Below are positions 7,461 through 15,781 of a stretch of DNA of 64,000 nt, piece by piece. How positions within the stretch are numbered: the stretch's first letter is position 1; every line of letters begins with the position of its first letter. Source of the stretch: Siphonobacter aquaeclarae. Its GTDB lineage: Bacteria > Bacteroidota > Bacteroidia > Cytophagales > Spirosomataceae. The translations under genes were made by a program, and so were the position numbers. The notes under the pieces are model-generated. The model saw only the letters and a program-made list of their open reading frames with translations, was not told the DNA's origin and did no database searches. The DNA lies in contig NZ_FNGS01000004.1 of assembly GCF_900103285.1 (NCBI RefSeq), forward strand, positions 291,960 through 355,959, given 5' to 3'.

Positions 7461-9923
7461 ATGGAAATGAAGGAAGCCGCCCTGGACCACCTGTCTCTTA
7501 CCAAAGAGCTGATTCTGGCCGACTATCGAACAGTATGGGAAAGTCGCCACGTCAGCCTGCTGGCCCGTAAAGAAGTATTCATGGGTAAAGCCAAGTTTGG
7601 CGTTACCGGCGACGGGAAAGAACTCGCCCAGGTAGCCATGGCCCATGCTTTCCGGAAAGGAGACTGGCGTTCAGGCTATTACCGGGACCAAACCGTTGTC
7701 GCTGCCCTCGGTGAGCTGACCTGGCAACAATACTTTGCCCAGCTGTATGCCCATACCGACATCGACGCCGAACCCAACACGGGCGGCCGGATGATGAACG
7801 GGCACTACGCTACCCGGCACCTGGATGAACGGGGGCATTTTCTTCCCCAGACTACCCGCTATAATAATGCATCCGATATCTCTCCGACCGCCGGGCAGAT
7901 TCCCCGTGCCGTCGGTCTCGGATACGCTTCCAGGCTATTCCGGGAAAACCCCGGCCTGCAGTACCTGACCGATTTCTCGGATCACGGAAACGAAGTATGT
8001 TTCGCGACCATCGGCGACGCATCGACTTCCGAAGGCATGTTCCTTGAAGCCATCAACGCTGCCGGAGTACTGCAGATACCGGTAATTTTCTCTGTTTGGG
8101 ACGACGGCTACGGTATTTCTGTACCCATCCGCTACCAGACGACCAAGGAAAGTATCTCCGAAGCCCTCGCCGGTTACCAGCGCACGGACGAAAAACCGGG
8201 CCTGGAAATCATCACCGTCAAGGGTTGGGATTATATCCGGCTCATCGAAGCGTACCGCAAGGCCTCGTTCCTCGCCCGTACCGAGCATGTTCCGAGCCTC
8301 GTTCACGTCGAAGAAGTCACCCAGCCACAGGGACACTCCTCATCCGGCTCCCATGAACGGTACAAATCACGGGAACGGCTGGCGTTTGAAGTCGAAATGG
8401 ACTGCAACCGTCAATTCCGTCTCTGGATTCTGGAAAACGGCTACGCCACCGCCGAAGAACTCGACGCAGTCGAAGCCGAAGCGGCCAAAACGGCCCGAAC
8501 CGCGCGCGACCTCGCCTGGAAAGCATACCTCGAATCCCTGAGGCCTGATCTGGATTCAGCGCTGGAAGGCATGGCCCGCGCCGCGCGCGACAGCCGCGCC
8601 GGCGACGACATCCTCGCCATCCGGGCGCACCTGCAAAAACTGCAGAATCCCCTCCGCTCCGATGTAATTGAGGCTGTTAAACAGACGGTCCGCGCGCTTC
8701 GCTTTGAAGAAATTCCGGCTAAGCAGGTACTGGTCGACTGGCTCAACCGTACCAAACACGAAAACTGGAAGCGGTTCAATACCTTTCTGTATAGTCAATC
8801 TGACGAATCGCCGTTGCGCGTGCCTGTCGTTCCTCCGGTATACGAAGCCGACAGCCCCATGCTCGACGGCCGTGAAATCATCAACCGGAACTTTGATGCA
8901 CTCCTCGCCCGCGATCCGCGGATTTTTGCCATCGGCGAAGACGTGGGTAAAATCGGAGACGTCAACCAGGGCATGGCCGGTCTTCAGGCCAAATTCGGCG
9001 AGCTGCGGGTAACCGACACAGGTATCCGGGAAAGTACCATCATCGGACAGGGTATCGGCGCGGCACTTCGTGGCCTGCGCCCGGTAGTGGAAGTACAGTA
9101 TGTCGACTACATGCTTTACCCGCTGGCCACGCTGTCCGACGACCTCGCTTGCCTGCATTACCGTACTGCGGGCGGCCAGAAAGCGCCCGTCATCGTTCGT
9201 ACCCGCGGTCATAGGCTCGAAGGCGTCTGGCATTCGGGTTCTCCGATGGCCGTGCTGCTGCACGCGCTCCGGGGTATGCACATGGTCGTTCCCCGTAACC
9301 TGACCCAGGCAGCGGGCTTTTATAATACGCTCCTTCGTGGCGACGACCCGGCACTTGTCATCGAGCCGCTCAACGGCTACCGGATCAAGGAACCGCTACC
9401 GTCCAACCTTGGCGAATTCTGCCTGCCCCTCGGGGAACCGGAAGTACTCCGGGAAGGTACTGATCTGACGATTGTGACCTACGGCTCCATGTGCCGCATC
9501 GTGATGGAGGCTGCCGAACAACTGGCGACCGTGGGTATTGAGGCCGAAGTAATTGACGCACAGACACTCATCCCGTTCGATCTGCATCACCGTATCCTGG
9601 CCTCCGTGCAAAAAACCAACCGCTTGCTGGTCACGGACGAAGACATGCCCGGCGGAGCGTCGGCCTTTATGCTTCATAAGATTCTTGATGAACAAAAGGC
9701 CTTCCGATGGCTCGACGCCGACCCGCAAACGCTGACGGCACATCCTCACCGGCCGGCCTATACAACCGACGGCGACTATTTCTCGAAACCCAATACTGAA
9801 GACATCTTCGACGTGGCCTATGCCATGCTTCACGAATCTGATCCACGCCGGTATCCTTCTCTCGGATATGAAATCAGTGACTGGTCCTTCTCAGGCAGCC
9901 GCTGGTGGAAAGCGCAGGAATAA
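7461..9923 (+). CDS. 2-oxoacid dehydrogenase E1 component, fused alpha and beta subunits
   Basis: Thiamine-diphosphate-dependent E1, which decarboxylates a 2-oxoacid (pyruvate or branched-chain type) and passes the acyl group to lipoyl-E2. It is one 820-residue chain. The N-terminal half is E1-alpha, with the TPP/Mg motif GDASTSEGMFLEAINAAG and a later NN-like VWDDGYGIS. The C-terminal half, from about residue 470, is E1-beta (FAIGEDVGKIGDVNQG, VEVQYVDYMLYPLATLSDDLA, PVIVRTRGHRLEGVWHSGSP). Elsewhere these are often separate subunits; the fusion is common in Bacteroidota. E2 and E3 genes are not in the window. I chose ATG 7461 over an in-frame TTG at 7443. The exact substrate is open. Confidence 0.92.
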   Translation: MEMKEAALDHLSLTKELILADYRTVWESRHVSLLARKEVFMGKAKFGVTGDGKELAQVAMAHAFRKGDWRSGYYRDQTVVAALGELTWQQYFAQLYAHTDIDAEPNTGGRMMNGHYATRHLDERGHFLPQTTRYNNASDISPTAGQIPRAVGLGYASRLFRENPGLQYLTDFSDHGNEVCFATIGDASTSEGMFLEAINAAGVLQIPVIFSVWDDGYGISVPIRYQTTKESISEALAGYQRTDEKPGLEIITVKGWDYIRLIEAYRKASFLARTEHVPSLVHVEEVTQPQGHSSSGSHERYKSRERLAFEVEMDCNRQFRLWILENGYATAEELDAVEAEAAKTARTARDLAWKAYLESLRPDLDSALEGMARAARDSRAGDDILAIRAHLQKLQNPLRSDVIEAVKQTVRALRFEEIPAKQVLVDWLNRTKHENWKRFNTFLYSQSDESPLRVPVVPPVYEADSPMLDGREIINRNFDALLARDPRIFAIGEDVGKIGDVNQGMAGLQAKFGELRVTDTGIRESTIIGQGIGAALRGLRPVVEVQYVDYMLYPLATLSDDLACLHYRTAGGQKAPVIVRTRGHRLEGVWHSGSPMAVLLHALRGMHMVVPRNLTQAAGFYNTLLRGDDPALVIEPLNGYRIKEPLPSNLGEFCLPLGEPEVLREGTDLTIVTYGSMCRIVMEAAEQLATVGIEAEVIDAQTLIPFDLHHRILASVQKTNRLLVTDEDMPGGASAFMLHKILDEQKAFRWLDADPQTLTAHPHRPAYTTDGDYFSKPNTEDIFDVAYAMLHESDPRRYPSLGYEISDWSFSGSRWWKAQE

Positions 9924-9962
9924 CGGCCGCCGGATACCGGCTGCTTCTTTTTCTCTACCGGC

Positions 9963-11141
9963 ATGACCAAACGCGTCGCTGCCGTATTTCTGCTGACGCT
10001 GACAGCCGGGCTCTTGTATGCCCGGCTGGCTCCGTCTTATACCTATGAGCTTACTTCTCCCCTGCTCGATGCCCATAAGTACATCCGGCTGTACCATTTC
10101 TTTCGGGGAGAAGCAGGCGATGCGTCGGTCCCTTTTCCCTACAATACCCGGATACTGATGCCCTGGCTGGCGGCACACCTGCCTGCGCCTGATATGAAAA
10201 CGGCGTTCGCCTGGCTGACGGCGTTCTTCAGTGCGGTATGCACCGGTGCGCTGGTAGTAGTTTGGGGGAGATTATCTATCCGCCCGGCTGTCTGGATACC
10301 TGCTGTTTGCTGGATGGTTTTTCACTGGAAAGGAATACTGCGGATGTACCTCCCTGATCCGGCCAACGCGGATTCGCCGGTATATGCCATACAGGCGCTC
10401 TGGATCGCTGTCTGGCTGGCAGAAACAAACGCAGTGCGGCGCATAGCGGCTTTCAGCCTGCTGGCCGTCGTCGGAATGCTGGCAAAAGAAGTACTGCTTC
10501 TGCTGCCCGTTCTGTATTGGCTATGGGTATGGCGGGAAGAAAAACGGTTTTTTAATCCGGCGATCGTTCCGGTATTGCTGGCCCTGGCGACGCGGGCGGC
10601 AGTGGGCATTAGTTTCCCGCCGGAAGCGGCCGATTGGCGCAGCAATTCCCTCATTACGCCGCTCCGTGTCATCTGGTATTACCTCCAAAACGCTGCGCTG
10701 ATTCCACGGATACCGGTCAGCTGGTTTATGGCGTATGGCGGGTTTCTGCTGGCCGGAATAGTCACGTGGCGTTCCGCATTCAACGAAACGCCACGTGGCA
10801 ATACATGGATTTTTTGGGGAGCGGGCCTTTGGCTGGTCCTCAGTTTAGTAGGTGGCGGAGATACCAGCCGGATTTTCTTCAACGGCGCTCCGTTTGTTCT
10901 GACTGTTTGGCTGCTGGGTATTAATTCGGTTAAGACGCCCTGGTTCAGCAGTCTGCTCCTGCTGCTGTCAGTGCCGTTGATGCGGTTGACACAGGCGGAA
11001 CCGGACCCGGCATATTCGTCAGCAGACGATCGCAGCTGGTGCGTCGAATGCTGGAGCCTTACCGAAACGCTGCCCTATGCAGCGTATGCGCTTGTGCTTT
11101 TCGCCTTTCTATATTTCTGGCTCAGACGCCGGGCTTTCTGA
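9963..11141 (+). CDS. Polytopic membrane protein of unknown function
   Basis: A 392-residue protein with about ten hydrophobic segments and a short cytoplasmic C-terminus (LRRRAF). The first extracellular loop has acidic and aromatic residues (SPLLDAHKYIRLYHFF) followed by NTRILMPWLAAHLP, a layout like that of GT-C glycosyltransferases or dolichol-phosphate-sugar mannosyltransferase-like proteins. I cannot place it in a named family. It starts 39 bases after the E1 stop and could be cotranscribed. Its last 20 bases overlap the end of the convergent methyltransferase gene. Confidence 0.8.
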   Translation: MTKRVAAVFLLTLTAGLLYARLAPSYTYELTSPLLDAHKYIRLYHFFRGEAGDASVPFPYNTRILMPWLAAHLPAPDMKTAFAWLTAFFSAVCTGALVVVWGRLSIRPAVWIPAVCWMVFHWKGILRMYLPDPANADSPVYAIQALWIAVWLAETNAVRRIAAFSLLAVVGMLAKEVLLLLPVLYWLWVWREEKRFFNPAIVPVLLALATRAAVGISFPPEAADWRSNSLITPLRVIWYYLQNAALIPRIPVSWFMAYGGFLLAGIVTWRSAFNETPRGNTWIFWGAGLWLVLSLVGGGDTSRIFFNGAPFVLTVWLLGINSVKTPWFSSLLLLLSVPLMRLTQAEPDPAYSSADDRSWCVECWSLTETLPYAAYALVLFAFLYFWLRRRAF

Positions 11142-12492
11142 CAAGCCAGAAGAGCTCCCGCCCGCTGTCAGACAAAACAGCGCTGCGACGAACATCAAAC
11201 AGCTTCTCGAAAGCCGCCACAAATGTTTCCCGGCTGTAGGAGTCGAACGGATTCCGGTGCGTCTTCAGCAGCAGTTGCACCTTGGGATCGGGTTTCGGAA
11301 TAAATTCCACAAATGCTTCTTTTCCGAGACGGAAGAAAAACTCCGCCTGTCGGTGAAAAGGAATCGCATAGGTAATAGCCAGGTGGTGCGTCACCGCCAG
11401 CGCCAGTACCGAATCAGCACCGATGCGCTCCAGTACAGACGAACGTTCTTCGTTCATCCAGCCGATACCCGGCTCCGGATTGGCGGCATTGAAGCAGATC
11501 GGCAGGATACGATCAACCTTCTTTTCCCGCATGTCAAGCCACATCGCATCGACACACGTCGGATCCGCTTCAGCAGCAATCACACAGGCTGCGGTTTCGG
11601 CAGCCATGTAGCTGTACTGCCCGCGGTTGGCGCCAACGTCGAGAACCTTACCCGGTTGTTGTTCCTTCAGCCAACCCGAAATCACCTCGCGCTTCTTGAC
11701 CTGATAAGCCTGCTCTACGTCATTTTCGTAGTACTCAATCCAGTTGGAGGGAGTCGCAGCCGGTTTCAGCTTTTTGACGATTGCCTTGAGGTGATTGGCG
11801 AGGTTTGTCAGCTCCTGTTTCGAGAATTTTTTCGCTGTTTTGGCACCACCCCGGGGCGTCGCATTAAGCTGACTGGCGTGGAGAAACAGGTGGAGATAGA
11901 GCCCCATCGAAAACCGGGCCTTCAGCGGCAGTAATTGCGTGGCAACCGGCAGGGGAATACCATCCGGATAGGCTGACCAGAGCGTATGCAGGGAAACATC
12001 GCCGTACGACATCAGCGCAAGCGGCGCCAGAAAATGCCGGCAAAACTGACCGTAGGCAAACCAGGGATTTCCTTCCGACCACTGTTCAAAAGACAGGGTA
12101 TCGATGAAAATCGGATTGGGACCGGCAAACTGGATGTTGTACGCCGAAGCATCCTTCAGCACCATTCCCTTTTCGATCGCTTTGAGCTGAATATCAAGGG
12201 TCAGAACGGCGGCGGCCTGGAGCATTCGGAACGACCAGGAAGCCGGATACGTAATCACCGGAATGACGGACGGCTTGAGAATACGCGCCGCGACGGGATC
12301 GGGTGAAGAACGTGGATCCTGTACTTCCTCATGCGCGATGAGCCGGCGCTTTTCGGTCAGTTGACTGTACAGTCCGGACGACATGAGAAAATCATAATCC
12401 GGCAGGTAGGAAGGGTTTACTTGTCTGAACGGTTCTCCGTTATGAAGGAAAACAAAACCATCGGGATCCCGGAAAGATGCTGGATGCGTCAC
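11122..12492 (-). CDS. NoeA-like class I SAM methyltransferase with kinase-like N-terminal half
   Basis: A 456-residue two-part protein. The N-terminal half begins FRDPDGFVFLHNGEPFRQVN and contains GMVLKDASAYNIQF and PIFIDTLSFE, which resemble the catalytic loop and metal-binding aspartate of protein-kinase-like folds. The C-terminal half is a Rossmann methyltransferase with the SAM motif VLDVGANRGQYS at about residue 290. The combination matches proteins annotated as NoeA-like or nodulation methyltransferases. The substrate is unknown; context with membrane phosphatase-like proteins suggests a surface sugar or lipid. The GTG start overlaps the stop of the preceding 50-residue gene by four bases, so translation is probably coupled. 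Confidence 0.82.
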   Translation of the reverse strand: MTHPASFRDPDGFVFLHNGEPFRQVNPSYLPDYDFLMSSGLYSQLTEKRRLIAHEEVQDPRSSPDPVAARILKPSVIPVITYPASWSFRMLQAAAVLTLDIQLKAIEKGMVLKDASAYNIQFAGPNPIFIDTLSFEQWSEGNPWFAYGQFCRHFLAPLALMSYGDVSLHTLWSAYPDGIPLPVATQLLPLKARFSMGLYLHLFLHASQLNATPRGGAKTAKKFSKQELTNLANHLKAIVKKLKPAATPSNWIEYYENDVEQAYQVKKREVISGWLKEQQPGKVLDVGANRGQYSYMAAETAACVIAAEADPTCVDAMWLDMREKKVDRILPICFNAANPEPGIGWMNEERSSVLERIGADSVLALAVTHHLAITYAIPFHRQAEFFFRLGKEAFVEFIPKPDPKVQLLLKTHRNPFDSYSRETFVAAFEKLFDVRRSAVLSDSGRELFWLVRKPGV

Positions 12493-12641
12493 TCTTCGTC
12501 TTTTGTTTTATTTCCAAAAAACTGAGAAGCCCAAAGTTTAATACTCTTGAAGAAAACCCCTGCTCCTAAAAACGCGGCAATCAATGCCTGAACAATAACA
12601 CTGCCGCTGCCGGGATCGAGATAAAGTAGCAAAGAACTCAT
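12489..12641 (-). CDS. Small membrane protein with a DPGSGS motif
   Basis: A 50-residue ORF, MSSLLLYLDPGSGS followed by one transmembrane helix (about residues 15-35, VIVQALIAAFLGAGVFF) and a charged tail ending KTKDEE. The motif and size match small hypothetical proteins I recognise beside NoeA-like methyltransferases in other genomes, which supports it being a real gene; no function is known to me. It overlaps the methyltransferase start by four bases (TGA inside GTGA), strong evidence of a coupled pair. A -7-like element TAATTTTG lies 43 bases upstream. Confidence 0.75.
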   Translation of the reverse strand: MSSLLLYLDPGSGSVIVQALIAAFLGAGVFFKSIKLWASQFFGNKTKDEE

Positions 12642-12684
12642 AACAGGTCAATCGGTTGGTTTAAGAATTCACGTAACAATAAAG

Positions 12685-12692
12685 CAAAATTA
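12685..12692 (-). promoter_or_regulatory. Possible -7 element of the DPGSGS/methyltransferase pair
   Basis: Minus strand TAATTTTG matches TAnnTTTG and lies in the short gap after the stop of the upstream gene. No clear -33 element. Confidence 0.35.
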
Positions 12693-12697
12693 ACAAT

Positions 12698-14110
12698 TTA
12701 TTCATAAATACCTATATGATCCGGTAAAAGTGGCAAAGCCGTGCCAAATGTGTGGTTGAGTACAATACGCCATGCATTGACGGGTGTAACGCCTTCATAC
12801 CAGTCGCCATAGTGCTGGCCGGTTTCATATACACACATAAAATTCTCAAACCCCTCCTTGTCAGCTTCCGAGCGCGGTATATTCTTAATCCACCGGTGAC
12901 CGTGATCACTCATGATGAGAATAATGCACGGGCGTCTGCGGCTGAGAATATTCCGGACGAGTTCGAGTATATGCCCTTCATGATAAACCAGCGTTTGTCC
13001 GTAAGCCTCCATTTCCGGGCGGTTTTCTGCATCCGGATCGAATCCTTTTTTATTTACAACATAGTTTTCGTGCGATAGCTCGCTGTGGTAGTAACCGAAC
13101 TGACGGGCTGCCGAACTATCCTTTAGAAAAGTCTGAAAATCGGCCATCCTCTTCATCAATCTTTTGTATTTCGGCTCCGGCTTTTCAACAGGATATCCGG
13201 GGACTTTCGAAATAAGAAAAGGTATATAAAAAATGGCACTTCGTGCTGCCGCGTAATGTGTGAAACTCATCGGGAAAATATAAACGCCATTCCGGAAATC
13301 ATCTTCTGTTTCCTGCAACAGACTATACCAGCATGTGTTGTAGTTTTTCGCTTTGAACAACTTACTGGAGGCATTACCCGGAATAAAAGGCAATAGCACC
13401 TCGTCGCTCCTGGCCAGGTCGCGGGAGGAGTTCAGATAGTTGACGTTCAGCATTGTAGACATAACCCTGCGGGTCATGTTATACGTTGTATGCGAATTTT
13501 TGACCAAATGAAAACCCCTGGATCCAAGCGAATCCAGAAACGGCTTGTTGGAATGATTCCAGTATTTCTGCAGATTAGGTGTTGCTGCGTAAGCATCCAT
13601 CACAAGTAGATAGACATCTTTTTCTCCGGCATGAGATGCTTCTAAAATGGGCGGCGTAATGATTTCCTTCGGGTATGAAAACCAACGATATCCGAGAAAT
13701 AAACTCCAGCCCAGAATCAAGATAACGAGATAAGTATGCGCATTCGATAACAATTCTCTGACTTTCCTGAGCCGCAACGCTATCATCAAGATCACAAACA
13801 GGGTAATGCCCAATGTTGTCCTGAAACGTATTTGTTCATGAAGCAAATTCGCCTGAACATATACCGCATTCAGCAATAGACCAGCCAGTGGCGTGACAAG
13901 AAGGGAAATATTACGCCGGTTTTTCCAGCGCAGTAATCCCAATATCCCCCAAATAATTGCTAGTAATAATACGACAGTTATAAACGTGCCAACTACTTCG
14001 GTAAAGCTAATTTTTGCGCTGTCATACCAAACATTAAGTAGAAAGTAAATAGCGAGCAATAATGGGTGCAACCAATAGCCGTTCTGAAAAAACGACAGTT
14101 TTTTAATCAT
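12698..14110 (-). CDS. Membrane-anchored alkaline-phosphatase-superfamily protein, copy A
   Basis: A 470-residue protein with five N-terminal membrane helices (to about residue 150) and an extracytoplasmic alkaline-phosphatase/sulfatase-fold domain. Metal and active-site motifs visible are KDVYLLVMDAYA, the TTYNMTRR segment that could supply the Thr/Ser nucleophile, and MSDHGHRW. The layout is that of membrane sulfatase-like or phosphoethanolamine-transferase-like enzymes acting on envelope polymers, but it lacks a family name I can confirm. It is clearly AT-richer than its paralogue next door at 14305-15714, although the two proteins share many blocks. This suggests separate acquisition or different origins. 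Confidence 0.8.
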   Translation of the reverse strand: MIKKLSFFQNGYWLHPLLLAIYFLLNVWYDSAKISFTEVVGTFITVVLLLAIIWGILGLLRWKNRRNISLLVTPLAGLLLNAVYVQANLLHEQIRFRTTLGITLFVILMIALRLRKVRELLSNAHTYLVILILGWSLFLGYRWFSYPKEIITPPILEASHAGEKDVYLLVMDAYAATPNLQKYWNHSNKPFLDSLGSRGFHLVKNSHTTYNMTRRVMSTMLNVNYLNSSRDLARSDEVLLPFIPGNASSKLFKAKNYNTCWYSLLQETEDDFRNGVYIFPMSFTHYAAARSAIFYIPFLISKVPGYPVEKPEPKYKRLMKRMADFQTFLKDSSAARQFGYYHSELSHENYVVNKKGFDPDAENRPEMEAYGQTLVYHEGHILELVRNILSRRRPCIILIMSDHGHRWIKNIPRSEADKEGFENFMCVYETGQHYGDWYEGVTPVNAWRIVLNHTFGTALPLLPDHIGIYE

Positions 14111-14304
14111 AGAATTGATACAAGTGAATAAAACTCCCGAATAATAAGAAGTGAACGCGAAAAATAAAGTATAATTAGATAAAACGAATATTAATTTCGA
14201 CGATTCATCGCAAAAAGAAGATAGCGCCGCTAGCCATCAGCAGAATATAACTGCCGAAAACGACCTCTTCTCAACCCCATCCCATCTTCTTAACAAGCAT
14301 TATT

Positions 14305-15714
14305 TTATCGGTTACGGCTGTCATTCAACATAGGCATTCCACTACCGAACTCATGATTGATTACTTTCCTCCACACGTTAACCGGAGTAATTTCCTCATA
14401 CCAGTCGGTACCAACACCCCCGGTTTCATAGACAGCGAGAAAATTCTCATAACCTTCCCGGATCGCTTCTTCCCGCGGAATTTGCTGAATCCCCCGGTAC
14501 CCGTGATCGCTGAGAATCACGATGATAGACGGTCTTCCGGTCGACAGAATCGTATTCACCACTCCCAGCATGTGCTGCTCGCTGAATGGCAGCGTCCCGC
14601 CGTAGGCCTGCATCTCTGGAACGGACCGGATATTCGGATCGAAACCGCGGGCATTTACGACATACGTCGGATGCGAAAAGACACTGTGGTAATATCCGAA
14701 ACGACGCCCGGTGGCCGGCTCCTTTACAAAACGCTCAAAATCAGCAGCCCGCTGCATCAGTCGCCGGAACCGGGGTTCCAGCGGCTCATCGATGGCGCCG
14801 GGAATCCGGGCATATACTGCCGGTACAAAATAGGCCGCGCTCCTGGATGCAGCATACGTCAGGTAGCTGATGGGCAGAAACGTCGTTCCGGGGCGGGTAT
14901 CGCCCGGGTACTCCTGCAAGAGGCTGAACCAGCCGGTCCGGAATCCCTGTTGCCGGAAAAGCTTCGTCGTCAGATTATCGGGTATGTATTCCAGTAGCTT
15001 TTCCGTACTACGGGTTTCCTCCAGGCTATTGAGGTAGCTGAGATTGAGCATACTTCCCAGTGTCCGCTGGGTCATGTTGTAGTTGGAATGTGCATGCGGG
15101 AAAACCCGGAATCCCTGGCGTTTCAGGGAATCGATAAAGGCAGTATTGTCGTGATGCCAGTACTTTTTCAGGTTGTGAGGCGCGGCATAGGCGTCTATCA
15201 CGAGCAGGTATACGTCTCTCTCTCCTGCCCGCGCGACTTTTACCTCCGGAATAGTCAGAATATGCTGCGGAAAATTGATCCATTTCCAGCCCAGCCAGGC
15301 TCCGCTGGCGAGTATGACGAGGTTGAAATACAGGTGAATACGACTCAGATTCAGCTGTTTTTTCCGGAAATAGAAACTGAGGAGACCCAATATTCCGACG
15401 ACCACCGGAAAGGTAATCCGGAACCGCACGGATTCATGCAGAATCGAAAATTGCAGGTATGTAGCATTCAGGAGTACCAGCGCGAGCAGCGTTGCCGGAA
15501 TCGACGCATTGCGCGCACCCGGCCCGGCCAGCAGGGCAAAAAACAGCCAGAATAATCCGACTACGCCGGAAGTAATCAACAGCGCCAGCCCTATTTCACC
15601 CCAGGCACTCCGGCCGCTGTCGTACCAGACACTGGCGATAAAGTAAAGCACCAGGAGAACCGGGTGCAGCCATCCCGTGGAAAGGATGTTGTTTTTCGAA
15701 AAAGACATGGTCAA
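14305..15714 (-). CDS. Membrane-anchored alkaline-phosphatase-superfamily protein, copy B
   Basis: A 469-residue paralogue of the neighbouring gene. Both share WLHP and VWYDS in helix 1, a GE[KR]DVYLLV-DAYA metal motif, a YNMT segment, a YGGTLPFSEQHML-like region and LSDHGYRG. Five N-terminal helices anchor the hydrolase-like domain outside the cell. Its base composition is like the rest of the window. The start codon is only seven bases from a strong terminator hairpin. Minus strand CATCTTTG, one base off TAnnTTTG, ends three bases before the ATG, so it may have its own nearly leaderless promoter. The pair belongs with the DPGSGS protein and the methyltransferase. Confidence 0.8.
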   Translation of the reverse strand: MTMSFSKNNILSTGWLHPVLLVLYFIASVWYDSGRSAWGEIGLALLITSGVVGLFWLFFALLAGPGARNASIPATLLALVLLNATYLQFSILHESVRFRITFPVVVGILGLLSFYFRKKQLNLSRIHLYFNLVILASGAWLGWKWINFPQHILTIPEVKVARAGERDVYLLVIDAYAAPHNLKKYWHHDNTAFIDSLKRQGFRVFPHAHSNYNMTQRTLGSMLNLSYLNSLEETRSTEKLLEYIPDNLTTKLFRQQGFRTGWFSLLQEYPGDTRPGTTFLPISYLTYAASRSAAYFVPAVYARIPGAIDEPLEPRFRRLMQRAADFERFVKEPATGRRFGYYHSVFSHPTYVVNARGFDPNIRSVPEMQAYGGTLPFSEQHMLGVVNTILSTGRPSIIVILSDHGYRGIQQIPREEAIREGYENFLAVYETGGVGTDWYEEITPVNVWRKVINHEFGSGMPMLNDSRNR

Positions 15715-15720
15715 AGATGC

Positions 15721-15771
15721 TTATAAAAGAGAAAAACCCGCCGGGAAACAGCGGGTTTTTCTCTTTTATAA
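15721..15771 (-). terminator. Strong terminator after the Gfo/Idh/MocA gene
   Basis: Perfect 21-bp inverted repeat, arms 15721-15741 and 15751-15771, with a GC core and five-T tract. It lies ten bases after the stop at 15782. Confidence 0.9.
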
Positions 15772-15781
15772 ACGATCCTTC

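Noticed and set aside
14160-14300. Minus-strand stretch coding a short hydrophobic peptide (SYILLMASGAIFFLR) as a gene remnant
   Set aside because: No start codon and an in-frame stop close upstream; too short to tell from chance. The 194-base gap 14111-14304 holds nothing else I can support.
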